From CAYSSG01 sp964433635 (GTDB taxonomy: Bacteria > Atribacterota > Phoenicimicrobiia > Phoenicimicrobiales > Stramentimicrobiaceae): a stretch of DNA of 31,969 nt. The stretch lies in NCBI GenBank assembly GCA_964433635.1, contig CAYSSG010000022.1:1-31969 (forward strand), read 5' to 3'. Below are positions 8,908 to 17,164 of the stretch, in pieces (the stretch's first letter is position 1; each line of letters begins with the position of its first letter). The notes beneath the pieces were generated by a model that made no database searches, was not told where the DNA came from, and worked only from the letters and a program-made list of their open reading frames with translations. The position numbers and the translations under genes were made by a program.

Positions 8908-8937
8908 AGTCAGGGGAAAGTCCCCTGAAACCCCTTC
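8908..8937 (-). repeat. 30-bp palindromic element, copy 3
   Basis: Identical to copy 2 over 30 bases, 108 bases further upstream. This copy is not followed by a start codon within 15 bases, so not every copy sits at a translation start. Confidence 0.9.
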
Positions 8938-9008
8938 TTTATTTTCAAATCCCTTTTCTCAGAACTATCTTTGAATAGTGAGAAAAATAAATATTCTGAA
9001 ATCATATT

Positions 9009-9045
9009 AAAAAATCCTGTATGGAATGTCCGTACAGGATTTTTT
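9009..9045 (-). terminator. Strong intrinsic terminator downstream of lplA
   Basis: Arms 9009-9021 and 9033-9045 pair perfectly over 13 bp (AAAAAATCCTGTA with TACAGGATTTTTT) around an 11-base loop, ending in a T-run on either strand. It is placed to stop transcription from lplA (minus strand) before the moeA operon, and can work in both directions. Confidence 0.85.
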
Positions 9046-9273
9046 CTTCTTTCCGATACGGGGGGCTCAAAAATTTCTTCCTGAACCTGGCGGTTGACTT
9101 TCATAGGCAAAACCCTTAGAGCAGTCAACTCGAAGAATTATTTTTTGTGAACCAATGAACTTCTACATTATACCAAATCAGATGATTTTTTAAAAGAAAG
9201 CTGTTATCCATGTGCAAATCTTCATGTTACACTCCGGATAAAAAGCGTTTTCCTTCGTCCATGGTCAGAAGAG

Positions 9274-10260
9274 TCAGCCAAAGAAAACAGTCATCAGTTC
9301 CGGTAAAGATATATCCCCGAAATGGCACTTCAGGTCAAACTCTTTCAGGGTCTTTTCTATCACATCTGCCTGATATTGCTTACCCTGTAATGCCACTTCA
9401 ATCGTAGAGATATCAACCAGTGACAGAAAATCTCCATAGATCTGACAATGCTTGATGATTCCCTTTTCTACATCCAGAAACAGTTCAATCTTTCCACCCG
9501 GGAATCGCCGGGAATTTCTGATGCTGTAAGGAGGAGAATAACCAAAATTCCATTCCCAGGTGCTGTATTTATCCTCTACCAGTTGATTGACCTGCTGAAT
9601 ATCATCTGCCTGAAGAATGAAATGATTGATTTCTTCTCCCTTGAATAGTTCCCTTAAAATGGATTCCCGAAACTCCTCTATCGTACTCTGATTTCTCAGG
9701 TAAGGCTTAATATTGGTGACCCGACTGCGTACTGATTTGATTCCTTTGGACTGGATCTTATCAAAACCCACCTGTAATGCTTTCTCCATCATCTCCAGAT
9801 CAGTATCAAAAAGTAATGTTCCATGATGAAGTAACTTATTTTTGAAGAGACGCTGGGCATTTCCGGATATTTTTCTGCTTTCTAAGGTAATATCATTTCG
9901 TCCGGTTAACTCTGCTGGAACCCCCAATTTATTCAACGCTGCCACAACAGGCAGGGCAAACTTTTTGATTTCCAGATTGGCCGGCTTTTCCAGCTTGATT
10001 AAAAAGGTAAAATTCAAATTGCCCAGATCCTGATAAACTGCCCCTCCGCCTGAAAGTCTGCGCACAACGTTGATTTTCCTCTCTTCTACAAAAAGCACAT
10101 TAATCTCTTCAATGGTATTCTGGTTATTTCCCACTACAATAGTAGGGGTATTCTGCCAGAGAAATATTATTTCCTCTTCACTGTCAATATTCTTTAACAT
10201 GTATTCTTCTAAAGCTAAATTAAAATAAGGATTTAAAGAATTACTATCAACATATATCAT
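9274..10260 (-). CDS. lplA: Lipoate-protein ligase A
   Basis: 328 residues. It has the N-terminal signature of the lipoate/biotin ligase fold (NPYFNLALEEYML, WQNTPTIVVGNNQN), the VVRRLSGGGAVYQDLGNLNF motif that binds lipoyl-AMP, KISGNAQRLFKNKLLHHGTLL with the catalytic lysine region, and the small C-terminal accessory domain of bacterial LplA. It activates free lipoate with ATP and transfers it to lipoyl domains. This implies lipoylated proteins such as glycine cleavage H-protein or a 2-oxoacid dehydrogenase elsewhere in the genome. The ATG at 10260 follows AGGAG at a 6-base spacing. The gene is single, divergent from an EamA transporter, and ends before a strong terminator. Confidence 0.93.
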   Translation of the reverse strand: MIYVDSNSLNPYFNLALEEYMLKNIDSEEEIIFLWQNTPTIVVGNNQNTIEEINVLFVEERKINVVRRLSGGGAVYQDLGNLNFTFLIKLEKPANLEIKKFALPVVAALNKLGVPAELTGRNDITLESRKISGNAQRLFKNKLLHHGTLLFDTDLEMMEKALQVGFDKIQSKGIKSVRSRVTNIKPYLRNQSTIEEFRESILRELFKGEEINHFILQADDIQQVNQLVEDKYSTWEWNFGYSPPYSIRNSRRFPGGKIELFLDVEKGIIKHCQIYGDFLSLVDISTIEVALQGKQYQADVIEKTLKEFDLKCHFGDISLPELMTVFFG

Positions 10261-10308
10261 CTCTAACTCCTGACAATATTTTTAATAAACAGTTATTATT
10301 ATGGGAAA

Positions 10309-10322
10309 TAGATTATAATCTA
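10309..10322. promoter_or_regulatory. 14-bp perfect palindrome upstream of lplA
   Basis: TAGATTATAATCTA is fully self-complementary and contains a TATAAT core, about 50 bases upstream of the lplA start. It could be an operator overlapping the lplA promoter, but AT-rich palindromes also arise by chance. Confidence 0.35.
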
Positions 10323-10470
10323 AATTATTTTCATTTTTTTATCACCAAAACAATGTATTTATAACTTCAGGTAGAAGTTACCTTAAAAATATTAATTCAT
10401 TATTGCTTATTTGGCAACTTCTGTTGGTAGAAAGATTATTTTAAACAAAAATGCTAATTAATCTGAAAAG

Positions 10471-10499
10471 TTTCCATTCTAATTGTTTTTCTTTATAAT
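10471..10499 (+). promoter_or_regulatory. Likely sigma-70 promoter for the EamA transporter
   Basis: TTTCCA at 10471-10476, a 17-base spacer, and a consensus TATAAT at 10494-10499, 28 bases before the TTG start at 10528. The spacing is ideal; the -35 box matches four of six bases. Confidence 0.6.
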
Positions 10500-10527
10500 A
10501 TGAATTATTATCTGTGAGGGACCGGTT

Positions 10528-11442
10528 TTGCTTAACAGAACAAAAGGTTATCTTATGATTGCCACTGCTGGATGCCTTTGGGGTACATTTGGTTTTTTTG
10601 TGAAAAAGTTACTTGAAGCAAAATTTCCTCTTTCTACTATTATCTTCTACAGGATGTTCTTCGCTTTTTTAATCCTTTTTCTCTATCTTTTTTTTACAGA
10701 CAGATCCAGATTAATAATTGACCGCCATCTATTAAAATATGCTATGGCTATTGGTTTAATAAGCCAGTGCCTATTCAACATCAGCTATGCTAGTGCTATC
10801 CAGTTAACCTCTATTGCTACTGCAGTGACTTTACTCTATACTGCTCCTATATTGATTGCCATCATGGCTCGAATTTTTTTTCATGAATTTTTTACCAAAA
10901 ATAAAATTATGGCATTACTATTATGTGTTATAGGCTGTTCTCTTGCTGTTACCGGTGGTTCCCTGGCAAATTTTCAACTTAACTTAAAAGGAATACTGCT
11001 TGGTTTATCTGCTGGTATCACCTTTGGCTCTTTTACCATTATTAGTAAACCTATTGCTAATAAATGCCATACCTACACCATTGTCTTTTATTCCCTTGGA
11101 TTTGGTCTTCTTTTCTATTCACCATTTGTACAACCTATGATTCTTTTCCAATCCAATATTAATCCCTTAATCTCGTTTTATACTTTATCTCTCAGTATTA
11201 TCTCTACCATTTTCCCCTATCTTTTTTATATTGGTGGGTTATCAATGGGTATAGAAGCCTCCAAAGCCGGTATTATCAGTACCGTTGAAGTAGTAGTGTC
11301 AGTTGTAGTATCCTATTTATTCTTCCAGGAACAATTATGGGGCTGGAAATTAATTGGTATTCTAATGGTTATAGGTTCAGTAATCATAGTTCAATTAGAT
11401 AGTGTTGGAAGAACAAATGGAAGGACGATAATTGAGAAGTAA
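10528..11442 (+). CDS. EamA-family (DMT superfamily) transporter
   Basis: 304 residues with ten predicted transmembrane helices arranged as two five-helix EamA repeats (first repeat begins GYLMIATAGCLWGTFGFFVKK; second near LKGILLGLSAGITFGSFTI). It belongs to the drug/metabolite transporter superfamily, inner-membrane carriers that usually export amino acids or other metabolites; the substrate is unknown. The start is TTG at 10528, supported by a GAGGG site 7 bases upstream; the ATG at 10555 with AAAGG before it is the alternative and would shorten the first helix region slightly. It converges on a second EamA gene with only 22 bases between the stops. Confidence 0.85.
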   Translation: MLNRTKGYLMIATAGCLWGTFGFFVKKLLEAKFPLSTIIFYRMFFAFLILFLYLFFTDRSRLIIDRHLLKYAMAIGLISQCLFNISYASAIQLTSIATAVTLLYTAPILIAIMARIFFHEFFTKNKIMALLLCVIGCSLAVTGGSLANFQLNLKGILLGLSAGITFGSFTIISKPIANKCHTYTIVFYSLGFGLLFYSPFVQPMILFQSNINPLISFYTLSLSIISTIFPYLFYIGGLSMGIEASKAGIISTVEVVVSVVVSYLFFQEQLWGWKLIGILMVIGSVIIVQLDSVGRTNGRTIIEK

Positions 11443-11464
11443 CTTTATATTATTTATTCTATTC

Positions 11465-12355
11465 TTATTTCTTATTGACTAGAAAAACACCACTTAAGAC
11501 CACCAGAGAGCCAAGGACAAAGGACACGGTAATCTGCTCGCCTAAAATTAGAATAGCCAGTGCTGTTGCCCATACTGGAACAAAATTAATAAAGATTCCA
11601 GTTCTGGAAGTTCCAATTTTCTCCAAACCCTCATAATACCAGATATATGCTAAAACAGTTCCCAGTATTGATAGAGCAAATATACTTATCCAGACCTCTA
11701 AACCGAATTGAAAAAATGTATAAAGTTGCTCTTCCTGCCAGGCTGGAATAAAAAGTAAACACGTCCCGGTAAGACAGGCTAAAGTAATGGCAGTTAACGG
11801 TGGCATTTTTTGAATAATTAATTTACTTATTATGGTAAAGGTAGACCAGCATATTACACATCCTAGAATATATAGTTCTCCTATACCAATATTCCCGAAA
11901 GTCAAAAAATTTAGCTGACCTTTGGTAATAACTATGATAGCACCTAGAAAGGAAAGGATGATTCCAAATATCTTTATAGAATTGATTCGTTCTCGAAAAA
12001 AAAGAAAAGAAAGAATAGAAATTAAAGCCGGGTTTAAAGAAACAATTATGGAAGCTCTGGAAGCATGAATGAATTTCATACCAGAAAAGAAAAGATAGTT
12101 ATAGCCAGCAATACCCGAAAGAGCTAAAAGAAATATCTGGAAGACTGTTTTTAATTTGAAACTGGGCAGCTTGATAGACCTGCTTAATAAAAACAAAACT
12201 AAAAAGAAACTTGCCACTAAAAATCTTAAGAAAGAGGCAGTAAAAGGAGGAAGTGCTTGTGATAATACCCTGGCAGCAATAAAGGTCCCGCCAAAGAACA
12301 GAGCCACTAATAAGAGTTTCAGATACAGCAAATATTTCCTGTTTATCTCAGTCAT
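11465..12355 (-). CDS. EamA-family (DMT superfamily) transporter
   Basis: About 296 residues, ten hydrophobic helices in two EamA repeats (LLVALFFGGTFIAARVLSQALPP; GIGELYILGCVICWSTFTI). It carries family hallmarks such as LRFLVASFF and the FLFFRERI / LILGEQI ends of each repeat. Probable inner-membrane metabolite exporter of unknown substrate. It is not a close copy of the neighbouring plus-strand paralogue: the repeats share the family pattern only. Three starts are possible (TTG 12367, ATG 12361, ATG 12355), none with a clear ribosome site; I list the one nearest the conserved start. It lies 47 bases downstream of cysK and may be co-transcribed with it, which would suit a cysteine or amino-acid exporter, but that is an inference. 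Confidence 0.85.
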   Translation of the reverse strand: MTEINRKYLLYLKLLLVALFFGGTFIAARVLSQALPPFTASFLRFLVASFFLVLFLLSRSIKLPSFKLKTVFQIFLLALSGIAGYNYLFFSGMKFIHASRASIIVSLNPALISILSFLFFRERINSIKIFGIILSFLGAIIVITKGQLNFLTFGNIGIGELYILGCVICWSTFTIISKLIIQKMPPLTAITLACLTGTCLLFIPAWQEEQLYTFFQFGLEVWISIFALSILGTVLAYIWYYEGLEKIGTSRTGIFINFVPVWATALAILILGEQITVSFVLGSLVVLSGVFLVNKK

Positions 12356-12402
12356 GTGCATAACCAAAAGGTAGAAATTGTCTCATCTTTTTATTCAATT
12401 GA

Positions 12403-13299
12403 TTACAATAATGAAGTGCTGAAATATCTTTCTGCACGATCCGGCAGTACTGTTACAATGCGATTCTTCCCGTTATCAAGGTGTAAGGCTGCAAATACAT
12501 TTGCACCCGAAGAGGTCCCCACCAGTACACCTTCCTGAAGGGAAAGTGATCGGGTTGTTTCAATGGCCTCCTGGTCAGATACCGTAATGACAAAATCAAC
12601 CAGATTTACATCCAGAACACCGGGAATAAATCCGTCCCCGATACCCTGAATCTGATGCAAGCCGGGTTCTTTTCCAAGAATAGCGGCACTATTCTTCGGT
12701 TCCACGGCAACAATTTTGATGTCCGGATTCTTCTCCCTTAAAAATTGACCGAGACCTTGCAGTGTACCACCGCTGCCTACACCGGCAACAAAGATATCAA
12801 TCTCACCTTTCGTATCTTTCCAGATCTCAGGACCCAGAATTTTGTAATGTGTCTCTGGATTTTTTGGATTGACAAATTGATCGGCAACAAAGTATCTCTC
12901 CGGCTCCCGTGCAGTCAATTCTCTCATCTTTTTAATGGACCCGGTCAGGCTTTCCTGGGCAGCCGTGGAAATAATCTTTCCGCCAAATGCCTGAATTATC
13001 TTCTTCCTCTCCTCACTCATATTTTCCGGCATCACACAGATCACTTCATAGCCCTTTTGGACACCAATCAATGTTAAGCCAATGCCGGTATTTCCAGAGG
13101 TAGCCTCTATGATGGTCATACCGGATTTTAACTGCTCATCTTTTTCTGCCTCTTCAATGATATACTTAGCCACGCGGTCTTTAATGCTACCACCGGGATT
13201 CAAGAATTCGGCTTTTGCAAATACCTTTCCCGAAGACATCTTCTTCAAACAGAGAAGTGGCGTATTACCGATTGCCTCAATGACATTATTCACTAACAT
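12403..13299 (-). CDS. cysK: Cysteine synthase (O-acetylserine sulfhydrylase), CysK type
   Basis: 298 residues of a fold-type II PLP enzyme. It opens with IGNTPLL, has the PLP lysine in PGGSIKDR, the substrate loop EATSGNTGIGL, the phosphate-binding VGSGGTLQGLGQFL, and the C-terminal VGTSSGAN and LPDRAERYFS motifs, all characteristic of CysK. It makes cysteine from O-acetylserine and sulfide (CysM-like use of other sulfur donors cannot be excluded). The ATG at 13299 is preceded by AAAGGTGATC. No serine acetyltransferase or cysE is adjacent; no T-box or S-box leader is recognisable upstream. Confidence 0.93.
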   Translation of the reverse strand: MLVNNVIEAIGNTPLLCLKKMSSGKVFAKAEFLNPGGSIKDRVAKYIIEEAEKDEQLKSGMTIIEATSGNTGIGLTLIGVQKGYEVICVMPENMSEERKKIIQAFGGKIISTAAQESLTGSIKKMRELTAREPERYFVADQFVNPKNPETHYKILGPEIWKDTKGEIDIFVAGVGSGGTLQGLGQFLREKNPDIKIVAVEPKNSAAILGKEPGLHQIQGIGDGFIPGVLDVNLVDFVITVSDQEAIETTRSLSLQEGVLVGTSSGANVFAALHLDNGKNRIVTVLPDRAERYFSTSLL

Positions 13300-13508
13300 T
13301 TGATCACCTTTCTCTTATTCAAGTTGTTTGAATGATTATTGAAAAATTTATTCTTCATTTTTGAGATAATAATTAAAGATTTTACCAAAATTCATGCAGG
13401 ATAGCAATAAAAAATGAGGGACATCTTCTATTTTGTTCAGAAGATTGGTAACAAATTTGTTCCTAATTTAAATGCCAGTATGATAAAGACAGTTAGAAAA
13501 AGCGGGAT

Positions 13509-14072
13509 TCAATCCATTTTTAATATCGATTGAGGACCTATATTCTTATCATCCCAGCTGATCTGGTTTCTTTCTTTCATCTCCTCCAGGGTACGGTAAA
13601 TCTCTGCCAGGGAATATTGATTCGGCATAGCATAGATCAACTCCTGGGCTGTAACCTGTTCCTTTGCCTTTACCAGATCCCTGAAATACCTGGTAACCAG
13701 ATCACTGATATATAGAAACTTATCTTTTTCTTCAGATTGAGAAGATTGCATAGGTGTCGGTTGGGAATAAAGTACCTTTTCTTCTTCAGGTTCTCTGATA
13801 AACATTCGCTCATTCTTCCGGGAAATTTCATTTTGTTTTTGCGCAGAATGATCATTATTTTTTTTCAACTCAAAATAGGCAGTTTCATAAATCGTTTGTG
13901 ATAAGCTTTCCAGGTGATCAATATTCTTTCTCATCTTGATAATTAATAATTCTATCTTTTTATAAAGATTTAGAGACCAAAAATAAAAGATAATTCCCAG
14001 ACATAATGCTAATATAACGATACTACTGGCTAATAACTGGGATGTTTGCCCAAGAATCGGAATATTTTCCAT
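13509..14072 (-). CDS. Unknown membrane-anchored protein, single N-terminal helix
   Basis: 187 residues, no family recognised. Residues 12-35 form one transmembrane helix (LLASSIVILALCLGIIFYFW), followed by a charged helical stretch with coiled-coil character (KIELLIIKMRKNIDHLESLSQ), a low-complexity linker rich in Glu, Gln and Ser, and a C-terminal region of about 75 residues (DLVTRYFRDLVKAKEQVTAQ; SLAEIYRTLEEMKERNQISW) that resembles a small winged-helix or helical domain. A good GGGGGGAAG ribosome site precedes the ATG. It follows a smaller protein of similar design (14127-14438) and both are between the sirtuin and cysK on the same strand, so the pair may act together at the membrane. Confidence 0.7.
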   Translation of the reverse strand: MENIPILGQTSQLLASSIVILALCLGIIFYFWSLNLYKKIELLIIKMRKNIDHLESLSQTIYETAYFELKKNNDHSAQKQNEISRKNERMFIREPEEEKVLYSQPTPMQSSQSEEKDKFLYISDLVTRYFRDLVKAKEQVTAQELIYAMPNQYSLAEIYRTLEEMKERNQISWDDKNIGPQSILKMD

Positions 14073-14126
14073 AATCTTCCCCCCTTTATCAATTCAAGGC
14101 ATATCCTGGTGTATTACACAGGATGA

Positions 14127-14438
14127 TTAAATGACCTCACTCTCTGTCAGATCTTGCTTGTCTGCGTGTAGAATCTGTTTACTGGTTTCAACGGGTTGCT
14201 GCTTTGATATGGTATTTTCCTGTGGTGATTCCGCTGCCTCCAAATTCTGATTATACAAGAGTTTAGGAATCCTTTCCAGGCGAATCGTACTCATCTCTAA
14301 TCCCTTGGACATTTCGGTTACCAGTAGAGATAATTGACTGTAAAGACGATAAAACATCATGGCCAGACAGATAGCAAACAAGCTGATAATAATAGCCAGA
14401 AAAGAAACCACTAACACAATGGTCTGAAAATAATCCAT
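14127..14438 (-). CDS. Unknown small membrane protein
   Basis: 103 residues, unrecognised. A strongly hydrophobic N-terminal helix (residues about 7-31, IVLVVSFLAIIISLFAICLA) is followed by an amphipathic helix (YSQLSLLVTEMSKGLEMS) and a polar, probably disordered tail rich in Gln, Glu and Ser. AAAGGGG lies at proper distance before the ATG at 14438. The gene starts 24 bases after the sirtuin stop and is followed 54 bases later by a second membrane-anchored protein of the same plan, so the three genes look like an operon. Confidence 0.65.
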   Translation of the reverse strand: MDYFQTIVLVVSFLAIIISLFAICLAMMFYRLYSQLSLLVTEMSKGLEMSTIRLERIPKLLYNQNLEAAESPQENTISKQQPVETSKQILHADKQDLTESEVI

Positions 14439-14462
14439 AGCTGCCCCTTTCTGTTCAAATAT

Positions 14463-15221
14463 TTATTGATGCAAGCACTGAACTAAAGCATTCAGGAATA
14501 ATCCCACATCCTGATGAACAACAACGGCTGCTTGATGATCCAGATGTGTCTTCATATAATTAATAATCACTAACTGCCCTTTTTTTGCCAGACTATATTC
14601 GGGCAGCAGATTGGCGGGAGAGACCTGTAATGATGATCCTGCTACCAAAAATAAATCCGCTTTCCTGGCTTCATCGATAGCCTCATCTAGATTATATAGG
14701 TTCTCACCGAATAAAACAACATCCGGCTTAAAGACTCCTCCACATTGGCAATAGGGAATCTCCTGATCATTTGCTTTCAATTTTTGCAGCAGAAGGTGAG
14801 AAGATATTATTTTTCCGCACCTGAAACAAATCGCTTGACCCAGGTTTCCATGGATCTCTAACATTTTTTTAGAACCAGCTTTCTGATGAAGACCATCAAT
14901 ATTCTGAGTGATTAAAAATTGCAGATTATTTTCTTTTTCCAGTTGAGAAAGAGCATAATGAGCCTGATTGGGAGAAACCTGCTGGGATTCTTCTATTCTG
15001 GGACGATAAAACTGGTAAAAACGTGCCGGATTCTCCCGAAAAGCCTGCATGCTGGTCACCTCTATCGGATTCACTTTAGCCCATAGTCCTTTACCGGGTG
15101 TCCGAAAATCAGGAATACCGGAAGAGGTACTCACACCTGCTCCGGTTAAACATACTGTATATTTAGAATTTCTCATTAATTGACTGACATCTTTTAATTG
15201 CTGATCTTCGATCCCTGGCAT
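14463..15221 (-). CDS. cobB: NAD-dependent protein deacylase (sirtuin, Sir2/CobB family)
   Basis: 252 residues with the complete sirtuin signature: LTGAGVSTSSGIPDFRTPG (residues 25-43) for NAD binding, TQNIDGLH (105-112), the catalytic His124 in EIHGNL, a zinc site made by Cys132, Cys135, Cys158 and Cys160, and KPDVVLFGE plus VAGSSLQVSPAN. It removes acyl groups from lysines using NAD. The ATG at 15221 lacks a conventional ribosome site directly upstream; instead a 30-bp palindromic element lies 8 bases before it with an AAGGGG tract on its far side. The two membrane proteins downstream appear co-transcribed. Confidence 0.93.
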   Translation of the reverse strand: MPGIEDQQLKDVSQLMRNSKYTVCLTGAGVSTSSGIPDFRTPGKGLWAKVNPIEVTSMQAFRENPARFYQFYRPRIEESQQVSPNQAHYALSQLEKENNLQFLITQNIDGLHQKAGSKKMLEIHGNLGQAICFRCGKIISSHLLLQKLKANDQEIPYCQCGGVFKPDVVLFGENLYNLDEAIDEARKADLFLVAGSSLQVSPANLLPEYSLAKKGQLVIINYMKTHLDHQAAVVVHQDVGLFLNALVQCLHQ

Positions 15222-15229
15222 AACAATTT

Positions 15230-15259
15230 AGTCAGGGGAAAGTCCCCTGAAACCCCTTC
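15230..15259 (-). repeat. 30-bp palindromic element, copy 4
   Basis: Identical over 30 bases to the copies at 8771 and 8908, and in the same orientation relative to the downstream gene. It ends 8 bases upstream of the sirtuin start codon. Confidence 0.9.
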
Positions 15260-15419
15260 TGCTTAGTTTTTAGTCTTTTGTTTGTTGTCTATTTGCCCTC
15301 TATCTTCCGATATACCTATTTATAGGTCTTGCGGAAAAAAATCATTCTCTTTTTAGGATATATTATATAATATTCACACATTGGCAGCCAAAAATTTTAA
15401 ATAAAATCTTCTTTTCCAT

Positions 15420-16493
15420 CTAAACATTAAATCGGAAGTTGATGATGTCACCGTCCTGAATGACAGCCTCTTTGCCTTCAATCTTCAAGAGCCCTTTCTC
15501 TTTAATCCTGGTCATTGATATCCATTGTTCAAAATCCTTAAAACTGACCACTTCTGCCCGGATAAAACCACGCTCTATATCACTATGTACCTTGCCGGCT
15601 GCTTTTACCGCCAATGTACCCTGATGGATGGTCCAGGCCCTTACCTCGTCCTTGCCTACCGTAAAAAAAGAAATCAGACCAAGATGTTGATAAAGAACAT
15701 GCGATAATCGTCTGATACCCGTTTCCTCAAATCCCAGGTCTTCTAAGAATAGCTGCCTCTCTTCCTCTCCCAATTCATTTATTTCCATCTCTATCTTTCC
15801 GCAGATGGGAATACTTGCCATATGATGTTCCTGTATAAATTGGTTAAATTGTTCACGGTTAGGAAATTGTTTTTCTCTCAGTTGGCTCTCATCGAGATTG
15901 ATTGCGATGATGATTGGTTTCAGTGTAATCAATCCGTATCCACTTAATAATTTTAATTCCTCATCATTCAGAACTAAGGTCCTCAATAACTGGTCATCAC
16001 TTAAATGTTGATTGCATTTTTCCAGGATACGCTTTTCCATCTCCTCTTGCGGTGTCAATTTTCTCTTGGATTGATTCAGTCTGTTGATCCGGTTCTCAGT
16101 TAATTCTAAATCTCTCAGAAGAGCCTCATAGGTCAAATATTCTACCTGGTAGAATGGATCTGTATTTCCGGGAATTAAGGGGTCATGAAATACACGGATA
16201 ACCATCAAGAGGGCATCTGTGTTCTGTATCTGATTAAAGATATCCTGTTTTTCCTTTTCAGTCATATCTGTTGTAATACCAGGAATATCAATTATCTCAA
16301 TCGTTGCATAGATGGTTTTTTTGGGCTCATAGATTGAGCTTAAATAATCAACCCGGGTATCCGCAACCTTTGCAACGCCAACATTCTTTATTTTATGGGA
16401 TGCATAGGACTCTGTTTCCCGGTGTTGATTTGTTAAAAGATTAAAAAGGGTTGTTTTTCCGCTTAAAGGTAAACCTAAAATACCAATATTCAT
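15420..16493 (-). CDS. YchF/Obg-related P-loop NTPase
   Basis: 357 residues. The N-terminal G domain has Walker A GLPLSGKTTLF (family pattern GxxxxGKT), DIPG as the G3 motif, and INLDES instead of the NKxD guanine motif, which is the hallmark of the YchF branch that prefers ATP. A helical insert follows (residues about 125-185), and the C-terminal part (DEVRAWTIHQGTLAVKAAG to GDIINFRF) is the TGS-like DUF933 domain. Family members bind ribosomes or respond to redox stress. The family's usual N-terminal GLPNVGKST is here GLPLSGKTT, so it is a divergent member rather than classic YchF. GGGG before TAAATA-ATG supports the start. Confidence 0.85.
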   Translation of the reverse strand: MNIGILGLPLSGKTTLFNLLTNQHRETESYASHKIKNVGVAKVADTRVDYLSSIYEPKKTIYATIEIIDIPGITTDMTEKEKQDIFNQIQNTDALLMVIRVFHDPLIPGNTDPFYQVEYLTYEALLRDLELTENRINRLNQSKRKLTPQEEMEKRILEKCNQHLSDDQLLRTLVLNDEELKLLSGYGLITLKPIIIAINLDESQLREKQFPNREQFNQFIQEHHMASIPICGKIEMEINELGEEERQLFLEDLGFEETGIRRLSHVLYQHLGLISFFTVGKDEVRAWTIHQGTLAVKAAGKVHSDIERGFIRAEVVSFKDFEQWISMTRIKEKGLLKIEGKEAVIQDGDIINFRFNV

Positions 16494-16538
16494 TATTTAC
16501 CCCATTCTATCTTGATTAGCCTGACAAAAAGACGAAAG

Positions 16539-16949
16539 TTATATTAGTTCCTTTCCATAGGTAGCCATTGACAGGTTACCATACTTTACACCTTTCACAG
16601 CCTTTAATTGACTCGTGAGCTCATCTAAAGTACGTGCTTTTCCATGGACAATAATCACTTCAAGGCAATTATCATGATCCAGGTGAATGTGTTGTGTCGA
16701 AATAATCATGCCAAGATAGGCATGTTGTAAGTTCGTTAATCTCTGCACTAATCCTCTTTGATGGTGATCATAAACCAGGGTAATGGTGCCTACAACCTTT
16801 TCATTCTCTTGCCATTCCTTCTTGACCAGGTCTTCTCTAATCAAATCCCTCAATGCTTCGGACCGGTTCTTATATTGCTGTTTTCTGATATGGATATCAA
16901 ATTTCTTCAGCAATTCCTCTTCCAGAGAAATACTAAATCGAACTAACAT
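16539..16949 (-). CDS. nikR: NikR-type nickel-responsive transcriptional regulator
   Basis: 136 residues with an N-terminal ribbon-helix-helix DNA-binding domain (VRFSISLEEELLKKFD ... KNRSEALRDLIRE) and a C-terminal ACT-like metal-binding domain. The nickel ligands known from E. coli NikR are present at the same numbers: His76, His87, His89 and Cys95 (QHIHLDHDNC). NikR represses nickel uptake genes when nickel is sufficient. No nickel transporter or nickel enzyme is next to it in this window, so it either acts at a distance or controls itself. The ATG at 16949 is preceded by AGGGA. Confidence 0.93.
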   Translation of the reverse strand: MLVRFSISLEEELLKKFDIHIRKQQYKNRSEALRDLIREDLVKKEWQENEKVVGTITLVYDHHQRGLVQRLTNLQHAYLGMIISTQHIHLDHDNCLEVIIVHGKARTLDELTSQLKAVKGVKYGNLSMATYGKELI

Positions 16950-16991
16950 CGTTCATCCCTTCCCTGACGACTGATAATACTTTTATTGTTA

Positions 16992-17000
16992 ATCATAACA
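16992..17000 (-). promoter_or_regulatory. Extended -10 promoter element for nikR
   Basis: On the minus strand TGT-TATGAT, an extended -10 (TGn plus near-consensus hexamer), about 45 bases upstream of nikR. The -35 region is weak, which is usual with an extended -10. Confidence 0.45.
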
Positions 17001-17164
17001 TAATTCAGTCAGATGAGTAAACTCTTTAAAACTTAACTGTATTCTTTGACATTTTATCTGTACTCTGATGAAAGGAAAAATATCTCACTCTACCGTATTG
17101 AGTTGATAAAGTTACAATTTTCAACATGTTCCGGTCAGGAAAATAGACCTTCAACAGAGAGAAT

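Larger units (their letters stand above)
8766..9273. other. Non-coding region between moeA and lplA
   Basis: About 500 bases without a credible gene. It holds two copies of the palindromic element, a strong terminator-like hairpin (9009-9045) and a possible -10 box for the cofactor operon (TATAAT on the minus strand at 8859-8864, with a poor -35). A 72-codon minus-strand frame here runs through both the repeat and the hairpin and is not credible. I looked for the structure of a molybdenum-cofactor riboswitch and could not recognise one. Confidence 0.6.

Noticed and set aside
8766..8910. Molybdenum-cofactor riboswitch in the moeA operon leader
   Set aside because: Only the short palindromic element and a small CTTGT/ACAAG hairpin are visible; the larger Moco-RNA architecture could not be recognised.
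8910..9128. 72-codon minus-strand frame between moeA and lplA
   Set aside because: It runs through the palindromic repeat and through a strong terminator hairpin and has no recognisable protein content.
7434..15259. CRISPR array from the repeated 30-bp element
   Set aside because: Copies are scattered over 8 kb at gene starts, not spaced regularly, and no cas genes are present.
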